Counted from the first letter of the stretch, positions 22,108-32,640 are shown. The stretch: DNA of 64,000 nt from Dallia pectoralis (GCA_029465975.1 CM055756.1:310001-374000); one strand, 5' to 3'. Program-made: numbers and translations. The notes: generated by a model from the sequence alone, not told the origin.

Positions 22108-22252
22108 CATAGTCACACATGGAAAGCTGTTACCCCCTTAAATGATGTTGTTACTGTCTGCTAAGTGCAGTTAATGCTAAGATGTTATAAAAATTGGTGA
22201 ACCGACCCCAGTTCTTTAGACAAGTGAAGTGAGGCATGTTCTGGTGTGTGTG
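22108..22252 (+). repeat. Source copy of 145-bp duplicated segment
   Basis: From catagtcacacatggaaagc to the gtgtgtgt run, this recurs almost identically at 23816-23961 inside a MITE (one extra T in the second copy). Its flanks here show no MITE sequence, so this is probably the donor copy. Confidence 0.9.
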
Positions 22253-23595
22253 TCTCTTCCTGACTATGTAGTGGTAAAGTCTGGTTCACACACTTTAGGT
22301 CCATTCATGGATCTGACAGCATAGATGATAGTCCCTGAAAACTGAACCACAGCAGGAGTCAGGTTTTAGTGAAAACTGACCCATTCTATAACGACACCTG
22401 ACGACCAACTCCAAAAAGACCCAGGTCCAGCACCTACAAAGCATCTCAGGAGACGTGTTGTTGTGGTGTTTAGTCTTAGCTTGTAGTAGGTCTTAGATTG
22501 ATGTAACACAGGTTGATGTAACCCAGACCAATTTGGAGCCAGGAGTATTGTTAAGTTAAGTGTGATGTACACAATGATAAAATAATTAACATTAATTACA
22601 TATTATTATCATTTCATTATTTCATTAGTGGATACAAAAGTTTTGGCTTATAATAGTGAAATAAGTATCCAACACATAGAAGAGCCTTCCGTGTCTATTA
22701 ATTAATGGGTAGACCAAAAATAAAAATAAGAAATAATTACTCCTATTGCCTCTCCATGGCAACCACTGACTTGCTGCTGAGTCAACATTAACTCCTGTGA
22801 CTAATGAGGCTTTTATATTGACACAAATTAGGACCCTCTGCCAGTTTCCACTTTGAGATGTTTTGTAGATATGGGCCCAGGCCTCCAGTCAGGATTATAT
22901 TCTACCCCCTGGCCAGCCACATGTTTTGAATGGGTGGTTAAAAATACTGCTTAACTTAATTATTAGGCGTTTCTTCCTCTGAACCTGTCTAACTGTGATT
23001 GTAAGAAGTAGAGCTGTTTGGAATGTTAATACAAAATAAAAGACATGGGCCGGTGGATTCTGACTGAGGCTGGGTGGGTGTAGTGCTTCATCTGTCCACC
23101 AGGAGGTGCAATACAACACCAATGTTAAGAAGGAAAAAAGAGATGAAGTGAATATTGGTAATATGCTTGGTTATATCAAACTAAGAATTGCCCCATAAGA
23201 CCTTAGTTGCTCTGCACCTCCACAAAAGCCCTTTGTAAGCAAGCCTCTAACACCCCGTCTTGTGGATAAGGACGGCACACTTTTCTCACCCTCCCCGACA
23301 ACCGGGAAAAGATTGTCAAAAATACTCAAAGTGCTAATGTTTATAGTTTCTGGTACATTTTACAGTCGTTAAGAAGTTTAGCAGCAGTCATGAAGTTACA
23401 ACACTGTAGCCGGTTGCACTGGTTGTGGTTTAGAGACTGATATTATCAGGGCTGTGCTTTTGATGTAATTCTCAATGAACAATCGTCTAATTGCATGTAT
23501 GCACCTGGGGATGGCGCTCTGATTGACATGCACTCTATCCAATAGAGGGTCTGTGCAGTATCAATCACCCCAATGAATCTGTAAACTCTGTCTAA
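22253..23595. other. Intergenic; half X-box at 22753
   Basis: No gene. The stretch 22741-22860 is of high complexity and contains CCATGGCAAC (22754-22763), an RFX half/near-full site. Otherwise nothing recognised. Confidence 0.35.
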
Positions 23596-24129
23596 AGCCT
23601 GTTTTATGCTTCTGCGTCCAATCGACGGCGTACCCTCTCTGACCCCTCTGCGTCGACGCGAACCCCTCTCCGATCCCTACGCCGTAGCTCGACGTGCACC
23701 TCCAAAAAATTGTAACTACACGTCGAGGCGACGCAGACCACAAGGGCTGTGATTGGTCAGATTTTACATCTGGCGGTGAAATGCAAGCAACCCGACGCAG
23801 AACCATAAAACGGCACATAGTCACACATGGAAAGCTGTTACCCCCTTAAATGATGTTGTTACTGTCTGCTTAAGTGCAGTTAATGCTAAGATGTTATAAA
23901 AATTGGTGAACCGACCCCAGTTCTTTAGACAAGTGAAGTGAGGCATGTTCTGGTGTGTGTGTAACTACACGTCGAGGCGACGCAGACCACAAGGGCTGTG
24001 ATTGGTCAGATTTTACATCTGGCGGTGAAATGCAACGCAACAAGACGCAGAACCATAAAACGGCAACAACGCCGTAGGAGTGACGGCGTAGCTACGCCGT
24101 GGAGTTGACGCAGAAGCATAATGAGGGCT
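23596..24129. mobile_element. PIF/Harbinger-like MITE, internally rearranged
   Basis: The inverted ends are AGCCTGTTTTATGCTTCTGC (left) and GCAGAAGCATAATGAGGGCT (right), flanked by the 3-bp duplication TAA (23593-23595, 24130-24132), as for Harbinger elements. The interior is rich in TACGCCGTAG/GACGC motifs. A 105-bp segment is present twice (23711-23815 and 23960-24065), and between the copies lies the 145-bp copy of 22108-22252. No coding capacity. Confidence 0.8.
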
Positions 24130-24132
24130 TAA

Positions 24133-24716
24133 GTCAGTTGGGACATCACTTCCGATAAAACAGGAAGTTTGTGTTCACAGCACCCTGTACGAAAGTAGTT
24201 AATGTAGCATTAAAAGCAACGGATTATAAACGTACTGTGTGTTGCTAGCCCAGCAGTGAGCGCGTCCTACAGCTCCATATGTGTGTCTACCTCCCTGCCG
24301 GGCCACAGAGCACACTGTCAATAAGAACATTATAAATACATACAGAAGAGGCAGAGCTTGAGCAAGGGCACAGAGCAAAAACCAAGACTGTGAAAGAGGA
24401 CTAAGGAAGACCTTCACCGAGGCCGAGGGCCCCTGTTGCCTTCTCTTTAGTCAAGTCAGAAAAAAAAACAATAAACATGAATGAAATGTGTTTTTTAACA
24501 GAATGTCTGTTGGTCCAATGATTTCCTGCCTCCTAAGCGAAAAGACGACTCTTCAGACACCTCTTTTCTTGTCAGCAAGAATTCACAAAAGTGTGAAGTT
24601 TTAAAGTTTCCTGAAGGTTCACTTTGTTTTTAACCAGTCTTTTTTTCAGCACCTCTCCGTGGAGCGGGCTAACCTCTGACCTCCACCCCTGAGATCTTCT
24701 GGAATGTGTGTATGTG
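24133..24716 (-). other. GLIS2 3' UTR / 3' flank
   Basis: Downstream of the GLIS2 stop on minus. No clear AATAAA or ATTAAA was found on minus here, so the transcript end is undetermined and may lie further down. Confidence 0.4.
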
Positions 24717-25507
24717 TCAGTTGACCACAGCTGGCTTGAGCACCACTGTACCAGGGGGGATGACCACCCAGGACAGGGGGTCATGGGATGCCCCCGTAGA
24801 GAGGTTCAACACTCCCCCTGGGTGGAGCTCATCCTCCGCTTCCTCTCCCCTAGTTATCCCCTTGTGCCGATGGCCGTGGTGGTGGGGTCTGCGATCCTGC
24901 GAGGGCGAGCCCATGGATCCTCCCAGAGACAGGGGCATCATGGTGGGGCTGAGCCCCAGGGCGGCGGAGGGGAAGGACGGTGACAGACCCAGAGATGACT
25001 TGGCGGCCAGGCTCAGGGAAGAGCTGTTGAACGACAGGATGGAGGGGGCGGAAGGTGAACTGGGCCCCCCCAGCGTGCTCAGGTCTAGCGGCCGCGGGCT
25101 GAGGGGACTCAGTGGGGACAGGGAGATGGACCCACCCAGGCCCTGAAAAGTGTGGCCCCCGAGGAGAGACGGAATGCCACTAGGGATGATGATGTGAGCA
25201 CCACTGATGTAGCTTAGCTCCGACTCCCCCAGCTTGCTCCGGCTGACGGACATCCCCACCCCCGGCTGACCCCCCTTGAGCAGGGATCCTACCCCCCCTG
25301 GAGAGCCCAGCTCCTGGGCGACAAAGTGGCCGTGGGCCTTGATGTGCTTGCGGAGGGAGCTGGGGTCTGTGTAGCGCTTTAGGCAGCCGGCCATCTTGCA
25401 GTAGTAGGGTTTGTCCACGTAGTGGGTGCGCGTGTGCTTGAAGCGGTCGCTGGAGTTGGAGTAGCGCTTGTTACAGCCCTCGTATGGACAGATGTAGGGC
25501 TTCTCTC
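24717..25507 (-). CDS. glis2: GLIS2 last coding exon (ZF4-ZF5 and C-terminal domain)
   Basis: Acceptor ctgcttag|GA completes Gly252 of the TG|EKPY linker. The exon encodes residues 253-514: finger 4 (C258, C263, H276, H280), finger 5 (C288, C293, H306, H310), the GLIS2 signature after it (KAHGHFVAQE), a Ser/Leu/Gly/Pro-rich region with YISGAHIIIPSG and RPLDLSTL, and the diagnostic C-terminus VLNLSTGAS then WVVIPPGTVVLKPAVVN. Stop TGA at 24717-24719. Confidence 0.96.
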
Positions 25508-27634
25508 CTAAGCAGAAACAAAACAAGTCACTTATTCAACACACAAATTCCTTCAGCGTGAAGTTTACATTAAATGTGTGACTAACTACTTTCCTGCCTT
25601 ATGTTTGTGTCTCTGACGTAAGTGCGTGACAGAGAGACCAACCTGTGTGTGACAGAGATACCAGCCTGTGTGTGACAGAGAGACCAGCCTGTGTGTGACA
25701 GAGAGACCAGCCTGTGTGTGACAGAGATACCAGCCTGTGTGTGACAGAGAGACCAACCTGTGTGTGACAGAGATACCAACCTGTGTGTGACAGAGAGACC
25801 ACCTGTGTGTGAAACAGAGACCAGCCTGTGTGTGACAGAGATACCAACTGTGTGTGACAGAGAGACCAGCCTGTGTGTGACAGAGATACCAACCTGTGTG
25901 TGACAGAGATACCAGCCTGTGTGTGACAGAGAGACCACCTGTGTGTGACAGAGAGACCAGCCTGTGTGTGACAGAGATACCAACCTGTGTGTGACAGAGA
26001 TACAGGCCTGTGTGTGACAGAGATACCAACCTGTGTGTGACAGAGAGACCAGCCTGTGTGTGACAGAGATACCAGCCTGTGTGTGACAGAGATACCAACC
26101 TGTGTGTGACAGAGACCAACCTGTGTGTGACAGAGAGACCAACCTGTGTGTGACAGAGAGACCAGCATGTGTGTGACAGAGAGACCAACCTGTGTGTGAC
26201 AGAAAGACCAGCCTGTGTGTGACAGAGAGACCAACCTGTGTGTGACAGAGAGACCAGCCTGTGTGTGACAGAGAGACCAGCCTGTGTGCGACAGAGAGAC
26301 CAACCTGTGTGTGACAGAGATACCAACCTGTGTGTGACAGAGACCAACCTGTGTGTGACATAGAGACCAACCTGTGTGTGACAGAGAGACCAGCCTGTGT
26401 GTGAGAGAGACCAGCCTGTGTGTGACAGATAGACCAGCCTGTGTGTGACAGAGATACCAACCTGTGTGTGAGCGGTTGTGTATCTTGAGGTTCTCCAGGC
26501 GAGAGAAGCTCTTGTTGCATGTGGGGCAGCGATGAGGCTTCTCGTTGGTGTGGGTACGAATGTGGATCAGCATTTTGTATCTGTAGACAAACCCCATCAC
26601 ACACATACACACATTATGTGATTAGGAACCTCTGTTCTTTCTGAATGGGGATGTTTGTACCCTCCTGGGCAGGCCTTAGCTATCTCACCTGGCATTGAAG
26701 CCACGCCCCTTACGAGCACAGCCGTCCCAATGGCAGCAGTACCCAGAATCCTTTTCAGGTTTGACATGGAAGTCGTTGACGTGGTCCACCAGGTCCTGCA
26801 GGCAGTCAAACAAAAGACGGCACTGGAAAGAGAGAACAGGTAGAGTCAGTGGTGGAGGAGGCTCTAGAGTCATGGTAACAGCTATAGTGTCATGGTAACA
26901 GCTCTAGAGTCATGGTAACAGCTATAGTGTCATGGTAACAGCTCTAGAGTCATGGTAACAGCTATAGTGTCATGGTAACAGCTCTAGAGTCATGGTAACA
27001 GCTATAGTGTCATGGTAACAGCTCTAGAGTCATGGTAACAGCTATAGTGTCATGGTAACAGCTATAGTGTCATGGTAACAGCTATAGTGTCATGGTAACA
27101 GCTCTGGAGTCATGGTAACAGCTATAGTGTCATGGTAACAGCTCTAGAGTCATGGTAACAGCTATAGTGTCATGGTAACAGCTATAGCGCCATGGTAGCA
27201 GCTCTAGAGTCATGGTAACAGCTCTAGAGTCATGGTAACAGCTCTAGAGTCATGGTAACACCTATAGTGTCATGGTAACAGCTCTAGAGTCATGGTAACA
27301 GCTATAGTGTCATGACCCTTGTTTACATCACTTCTTGTGCCTCACCTTCCTCCAATGGCAGGCCAGCTGTTCATCTGCTGAGAGATCGGGAGACGCCCGC
27401 TTGTCGTTGGGCTGGCCAATGAACATGGAGGGCAGGTGGAGGCTGCCTCCGGCACCAATCGGTACAAAGATCTGGAAAGCTTGCGAGGAGGTTCCGCTGT
27501 CCACGTAACGGATGTGAGCAGACTCCTGAACCAAGAGGATTAAAGTTCATTATCTGTCCCGATTAAACACACACACACCTTCCCTCAGCCTCACTGCCGG
27601 TCAGATGATATATTGTCTCTCTTGGCCATTTGTC

Positions 27635-27726
<92 letters not shown>

Positions 27727-27768
27727 TGAGTGAGTGAGTGACTGTGTGTGTGTGTCATTGTGTGTGTC

Positions 27769-27801
<33 letters not shown>

Positions 27802-30231
27802 GCCAGTGGTGATGTGGCATCTCCGATCGCCACGTCAACACTTCTCATGAGAGAATCCAGTTGTTCCTCACAATAAACCTCCTCTGTCTGTTACTTAAAC
27901 TGAGTGACCTCACTGGCATCACATGGTTGTGTGTGTTGTTGGTGTGTGTGTTGCGCATGTATTGTGTGTTATTGGTGTGTGTTGCGAGTGCGTGTGTCGG
28001 TGTTGTGCCTGTGTGTTATGGCTGTGTTTGTGGGTGTGTGTTGTTTGTGGGCATATTTGCTGAGTGTCTCTGTCTTGGATGTGTGTGTATTTAACTGGAT
28101 TTACAGTCAGGTACAGCCTTCAGACCACACAGAGCCTAATTCAATTCCCTCCAATTCAATTGAGAGCTGCGGTCTATTCAACTAATCTCCCTCCCTCCGA
28201 ATTCTAGACAAGGACCCCCGCCAACATAGAGACACACACGCACACACACACAAGTGCATAAACACGTGCAACCGCACAAACTCACAGAGGCGCACATCAA
28301 ATCACACACACTGATGAACGCAAACACACAGCTGACTGAGCTGACTGAGAAATGGGCTGTATGAGATTTGTCCCAGACATTACTGACATACCTAGAAACA
28401 GATAGACAGCCAGAAGACAGCAGTCAAACTGCTGTCACCCCCCCCTCCACCCCAACAGATTAGTCTGTCCTGTTAATTCTTTAAGACCTGAGTATACGCA
28501 TTACCCTGTGACATAGTATAAAACTGCCTGTGTGTGTATGAGGGCTCTTGTTCTGACAGCGTTCCTGACCCGTTGGTGTCTTGTCTCGTGGTCATCTCTG
28601 GATAAAGCTGGAGAGAGGATACTAGTGTGGTGGTGCGACTTAACCCACCCAATTTAGAAGTGCCCACGCTGCCGTGTGATTCCCACTCACCCCTGCGAAG
28701 ATGTTGTGGGAGACCCCGTTTCCATTGGCTGTCTCTGGGGAGCTGGAGGTGTGTCGGGAGGAGGGGGACATGCTGAGATCCACGACTGGAGGCGTGGGGG
28801 GAGTATCTGGCCTCCCATGGGGGACCAACGGCACACCTGTAAAAGGAGGTCAGATGGCCAGGTTAGACTTCCTGGTCAGACTTGCTGGTCAGACTTTACT
28901 GGTCAGACGTCCAAGTCCAGGGGTGGCCAACCAGTCAGAGACTAAGAGACACTTTTTTTACTGTGTTACCGCAAAGAGCCATCATCATACATGGGCAAAA
29001 TAAAATCCATAAAATAAAGGCTTGAAAAATATTTCAAAAGATACATTATGATTCCACTGTCGTGTGTGAACAGGAAAAACAACATAAAATTATATTAGGT
29101 GTTTATTTTCTGCTTTTCTGCCTGACTTTTCAAAGTGACTAACTTGTGCTTGCGAAGTTGAAGAGCTGAAGATTTGAAGCTTTGAAATGCACTAATGATG
29201 CCTGACATATAAGGCAGAATAGCTTGCCATTACGCTCAACAAAAAAAACTAAACTCTCCAACTCTGTTAAAAACGTCCTGTGTTCATCTTCATATTTTCG
29301 TTTTGCTGTGCATTTGTTCCCTGCCATTTTGAGAGTGAACTTGACACAAATTGGTTATTTAAATTATCTTTTCTCTACTGGGAAACTTTGTGCTATTTTC
29401 CTCTCACGCACATACGGTCACGAGTGGTGAGGGTTTTGTTTCCACACGGGACTATTAGGGGGGTGCACGGCTTCAGTGTCACATTGGGTTTGTTTACTTT
29501 CTGTACACTGCTGTTAGCGGTTAGCATTAGCAGGGGGATTAGTGGGGCTATAAAGGGTTGCTATCAATTTGCTTAGCATTGTTTCAAGTGTTTGGTGAGT
29601 GTATATATAAGATTTGAAGTCGCTGTATTTACAGTGTGTTATAAGTCGCGAGTGCGCAATTTGATTTAATTACAGTGCCGTCATTTTATTTCTGTTCGTT
29701 GTTACGTTTTGGGTTTAAATAGTATTTAAAATAAACACCACAAAGGTATAGACTGGCTCTGCAAATGGCTTTTGACTGCACTACACCACTAGTTTGTGAC
29801 ACATGCGTGTTTGATGAAAATTCCTTTATTGAATTCAAGCGAAGCGAACAGGGACATTAAAAAAACACAAACTTCAATATGAACGTAAGAAACCTGACAA
29901 AGAGTCGCGGGTTGGCCAGGCCTCTCCTAGTCGGACGTGCTAGTCAGTTGTCCTAGTCATACTTCCTGGTCACACTTCCAAGGCACACTTCCAAGTTACA
30001 CTTTTCGGGTCAGAATTCCTGGTCTGACTTCCCGGTCTCCCAGTCATGGTAACAACCTGTGTGGGGTGAAGCTGGAGAGACGGGCACGATAACAGCAGTG
30101 CCATCGTCGGCCATGCGGAGCTGCTGGGAGCGTTTGCCGTGGGTGGGGGAGAGGGTGGGCGGCGACCGTGCAGCCCTGTTGACACGCCCCCGTGGGAGTT
30201 TCAAATCTAGTGGCTCATCCAGGGACAGCAT
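24717..30231 (-). CDS. glis2: GLIS2 (NPHP7), Kruppel-like zinc-finger transcription factor
   Basis: Six exons join in phase (175+146+180+134+119+791 bp) to 514 residues; human GLIS2 is about 524. Family knowledge: GLIS2 is a nuclear, mainly repressing, five-C2H2-finger factor also found at primary cilia; its loss causes nephronophthisis in human, and it interacts with beta-catenin and corepressors. Seen: the N-terminal MLSLDEPLDLKLPRGR motif, PPVVDLSMSPSS (conserved N-terminal repression region), a FVPIGAGGSLHLPS segment, fingers at residues 163-186, 197-222, 230-250, 258-280 and 288-310 with all Cys/His ligands present, then the C-terminal WVVIPPG...LKPAVVN. All splice sites are GT-AG. No premature stop. 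Introns 2, 3 and 5 are dominated by tandem repeats; intron 1 holds a hAT. It converges with PAM16 as in human. Confidence 0.96.
25615..26471 (-). repeat. 23-bp minisatellite filling GLIS2 intron 5, unit includes the splice donor
   Basis: About 37 copies of a 23-bp unit, on minus GTCACACACAGGTTGGTATC plus TCT, with G(T/C)TGGT and (A/C)TCTCT variants. The first unit overlaps the end of exon 5: the genuine junction is TCACACACAG|GTTGGTATC, and about fifteen further copies repeat this junction; others carry GC in place of GT. The array fills nearly all of intron 5 (25508-26461). Because 23 is not a multiple of 3 and the unit has no stop, all three minus frames stay open, which creates spurious long frames. 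Confidence 0.95.
26462..26580 (-). CDS. glis2: GLIS2 coding exon 5 (end of ZF2, ZF3)
   Basis: Acceptor gtctacag|A completes Arg212; encodes YKMLIHIRTHTNEKPHRCPT to NLKIHNRSHT (residues 213-251) and one base of Gly252. It holds the two His of finger 2 (H218, H222) and all of finger 3 (C230, C233, H246, H250). The donor ACACAG|gttggt is itself the template of the adjoining minisatellite. Confidence 0.96.
26689..26822 (-). CDS. glis2: GLIS2 coding exon 4 (ZF1, start of ZF2)
   Basis: Acceptor ctttccag|TGC; donor GCCAG|gtgaga. Encodes residues 168-211 (CRLLFDCLQDLVDHVNDFHV to GRGFNA). It supplies the second Cys and both His of finger 1 and both Cys of finger 2. The LQDLVDHVNDxHVKPEKD block is diagnostic for the GLIS family. 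Confidence 0.96.
26865..27314 (-). repeat. 20/40-bp minisatellite in GLIS2 intron 3
   Basis: About 22 copies of a 20-bp unit, on minus CTGTTACCATGACTCTAGAG or its sister CTGTTACCATGACACTATAG. The two types mostly alternate, giving a 40-bp higher unit. Each carries GTTACCATG, a half X-box. The 13 bases TGTTACCATGACT also occur just after the exon 1 donor (30043-30055). Confidence 0.95.
27346..27525 (-). CDS. glis2: GLIS2 coding exon 3
   Basis: Acceptor ggttcag|GAG; donor AGGAAG|gtgagg; 60 codons, phase 0 at both ends (residues 108-167, ESAHIRYVDSGTSSQAFQIF to LACHWRK). The FQIFVPIGAGGSLHLPS stretch aligns with the FQFFLPLGSGGALHLP region of mammalian GLIS2. It ends with the first Cys of finger 1 (C163). 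Confidence 0.94.
27526..28690 (-). other. GLIS2 intron 2 with (TG)n microsatellite
   Basis: Contains a TG/CA microsatellite at about 27638-27799 with interruptions (gagtgagtgagtgac, gtcattgtgtgtcat), then a TG-rich stretch to about 28090, and a (CA)-rich stretch near 28230. No additional exon seen. Confidence 0.85.
28691..28836 (-). CDS. glis2: GLIS2 coding exon 2
   Basis: Acceptor cttttacag|GT; donor GCAGGG|gtgagt. It completes Gly59 and encodes residues 60-107 (VPLVPHGRPDTPPTPPVVDL, SMSPSS..., ending SHNIFAG). The PVVDLSxSPSS motif is the conserved N-terminal GLIS2 block. Confidence 0.93.
28855..30040. repeat. Degenerate 13-15-bp repeat split by the hAT
   Basis: Units of the type 'cttcctggtcaga' occur at 28866-28917 and again at 29933-30035, either side of the hAT, so the array predates the insertion. 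Copies are imperfect. Confidence 0.6.
28918..29924 (-). mobile_element. hAT element remnant in GLIS2 intron 1
   Basis: Left end CAGGGGTGGCCAACC and right end GGTTGGCCAGGCCTC are imperfect inverted repeats, flanked by 8-bp duplications tccaagtc (28910-28917) and tcctagtc (29925-29932, one mismatch). On minus, MAGNKCTAKRKYEDEHRTFL then FFVERNGKLFCLICQASL resembles the BED-like N-terminus of hAT transposases of the ZBED/GTF2IRD2 kind. The rest of the transposase is missing. Confidence 0.8.
30057..30231 (-). CDS. glis2: GLIS2 first coding exon
   Basis: ATG at 30229-30231 in good context (gcagccATGc). Encodes MLSLDEPLDLKLPRGRVNRA and on to SPASPHT plus one base of Gly59; donor ACACAG|gttgtt. The start matches the vertebrate GLIS2 N-terminus (M.SLDEPLDLKL). 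The exon extends upstream as 5' UTR to a likely acceptor (ttgtcttggcag) at 30256, so at least one non-coding exon lies upstream, not located. Confidence 0.94.
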
Positions 30232-30360
30232 GGCTGCAGCCCGCGGACCTCCCGCCTGCCAAGACAACCAATCAGAGAAGGGTAAGTGATTCAGCCAATC
30301 AATCATACAGTAGATGTGTGGATGATTGACTGTAGCTCTCCACCAGCACACATTTTAAAT

Positions 30361-30729
30361 ATCAGTGACACATCATACTTACTACCTATATATCAGTGAC
30401 ACATCATACTTACTACCTATATATCAGTGACACATCATACTTACTACCTATATATCAGTGACACATCATACTTACTACCTATATATCAGTGACACATCAT
30501 ACTTACTACCTATATCAGTGACACATCATACTTACTACCTATATATCAGTGACAGATCATACTTACTACCTATATATCAGTGACACATCATACTTACTAC
30601 CTATATATCAGTGACACATCATACTTACTACCTATATATCAGTGACACATCCTACTTACTACCTATATATCAGTGACACATCCTACTTACTACCTATATA
30701 TCAGTGACACATCATACTTACTACCTATA
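30361..30729 (+). repeat. 31-bp minisatellite upstream of GLIS2
   Basis: About 12 copies of a 31-bp unit (acatcatacttactaccta, tatatcagtgac), with a one-dinucleotide deletion in one copy and c/g, a/c point variants. Confidence 0.95.
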
Positions 30730-31293
30730 GCATTACTGCTCTAACATCATTTTGATGCTATTAGCGTCGTTATCATTATAATGAGTGATTGGCCAATAAA
30801 CAGAGGCGATAGCAGAGGGTAAGGTTTAGGGGAGTCGGTGTGTGTTATTTCTATGGGATTTCTTGGAGAACATAACTGTTAGAATATACATGCACACAGG
30901 TTGCACATCCACACTGCCTCCTAGCAACCAAACCCGGACATCACAATCTGAAAATGCAGACGAATGAAACAGAAACCACTCTCACACTTCTTGAAGACTA
31001 GCCCACGCACACGCTTCTCCACGGACCACCCCCACCTCCACCCCCCTGGTGCCAGTGACCTTTGTTCACATGCTCTTCCAGAGGAATGTCTGCAATTCAA
31101 TCCAGATGGTCACCCTGACCCCCTATAACCCCCCGTGCCTCTGGCCAATGCCCCCGGCCACCACTACATAAACCCTCATTGCCCAATGTGACCCCCTCAG
31201 TCCTACCTCCACCTCACAGACCCATCAAATGGACATCCAAGCACACACAGCCACTCATTCATGTTCTGACAGTCTCCACTCACAGTGGTCACA
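30730..31293. other. GLIS2 upstream flank or 5' intron
   Basis: C-rich single-copy sequence. No clear promoter or exon recognised. Confidence 0.35.
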
Positions 31294-32032
31294 GGGACTA
31301 TAGCACCACTCAAACACAGGGACTATAGCACCACTCAAACACAGGGACTATAGCACCACTCAAACACAGTGACTATAGCACCACTCAAACACAGTGACTA
31401 TAGCACCACTCAAACACAGTGACTATAGCACCACTCAAACACAGTGACTATAGCACCACTCAAACACAGTGACTATAGCACCACTCAAACACAGGGACTA
31501 TAGCACCACTCAAACACAGTGACTATAGCACCACTCAAACACAGGGACTATAGCACCACTCAAACACAGGGACTATAGCACCACTCAAACACAGGGACTA
31601 TAGCACCACTCAAACACAGTGACTATAGCACCACTCAAACACAGGGACTATAGCACCACTCAAACACAGGGACTATAGCACCACTCAAACACAGGGACTA
31701 TAGCACCACTCAAACACAGGGACTATAGCACCACTCAAACACAGTGACTATAGCACCACTCAAACACAGGGACTATAGCACCACTCAAACACAGGGACTA
31801 TAGCACCACTCAAACACAGGGACTATAGCACCACTCAAACACAGGGACTATAGCACCACTCAAACACAGGGACTATAGCACCACTCAAACACAGGGACTA
31901 TAGCACCACTCAAACACAGGGACTATAGCACCACTCAAACACAGGGACTATAGCACCACTCAAACACAGGGACTATAGCACCACTCAAACACAGGGACTA
32001 TAGCACCACTCAAACACAGGGACTATAGCACC
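31294..32032 (+). repeat. 25-bp minisatellite
   Basis: About 29.5 copies of GGGACTATAGCACCACTCAA plus ACACA. The only variation is g/t at the second base (ggg / gtg), giving a readable two-letter code along the array. Very homogeneous, so young. Confidence 0.96.
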
Positions 32033-32150
32033 TCCAGAGGGTAACTGTCCAATACAGCCACCTCTCTGGGACCATTCCTTACTCAGCCTCAACACTGGAT
32101 GACTAATTATTACTGTAAGAGACTTTGGTTCTGATCACAGACCCATTTAT

Positions 32151-32640
32151 ACAACTATACTGGGCTCCATTACACAACCAACCTCACATCTGGCCTCCAT
32201 TACACAACCATCCTCACATCTGGCCTCCTTCACAACCATCCTCACATCTGGCCTCCTACTGACAATCATCCTCACATCTGGCCTCCTTTACACAACTATC
32301 CTCACATCTGGCCTCCACAACTATCCTCACATCTGGCCTGCACAACTATCCTCACATCTGGCCTCCACAACTATCCTCACATCTGGCCTCCATTACACAA
32401 CTATCCTCACATCTGGCCTCCATTACACAACTATCCTCACATCTGGCCTCCATTACACAACTATACTCACATCTGGCCTCCATTACACAACTATCCTCAC
32501 ATCTGGCCTGCACAACTATCCTCACATCTGGCCTCCACAACTATCCTCACATCTGGCCTCCATTACACAACTATCCTCACATCTGGCCTCCATTACACAA
32601 CTATCCTCACATCTGGCCTCCTTTACAGCTATCCTCAAAT
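32151..32640 (-). repeat. Variable 20/30-bp minisatellite
   Basis: Units (cacaactatcctcacatctg, gcctccatta) in a 30-bp form and a shorter form without 'attaca'. On minus the unit translates as a repeat of ARCEDSCVME; the short open frames there are by-products. Confidence 0.93.

Noticed and set aside
24706..25146. 146-codon + ORF opposite the GLIS2 last exon
   Set aside because: Antisense shadow of GLIS2 coding sequence with no independent features.
25615..26471. CRISPR-like regular repeats
   Set aside because: Head-to-tail tandem repeats without unique spacers in a vertebrate genome; true also for the other arrays.
25582..26612. Three long minus ORFs (250-340 codons, SHTGW..LSVTHR repeats)
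   Set aside because: By-products of the 23-bp array in GLIS2 intron 5, open in all three frames. Only the first 40 codons of one are real (exon 5).
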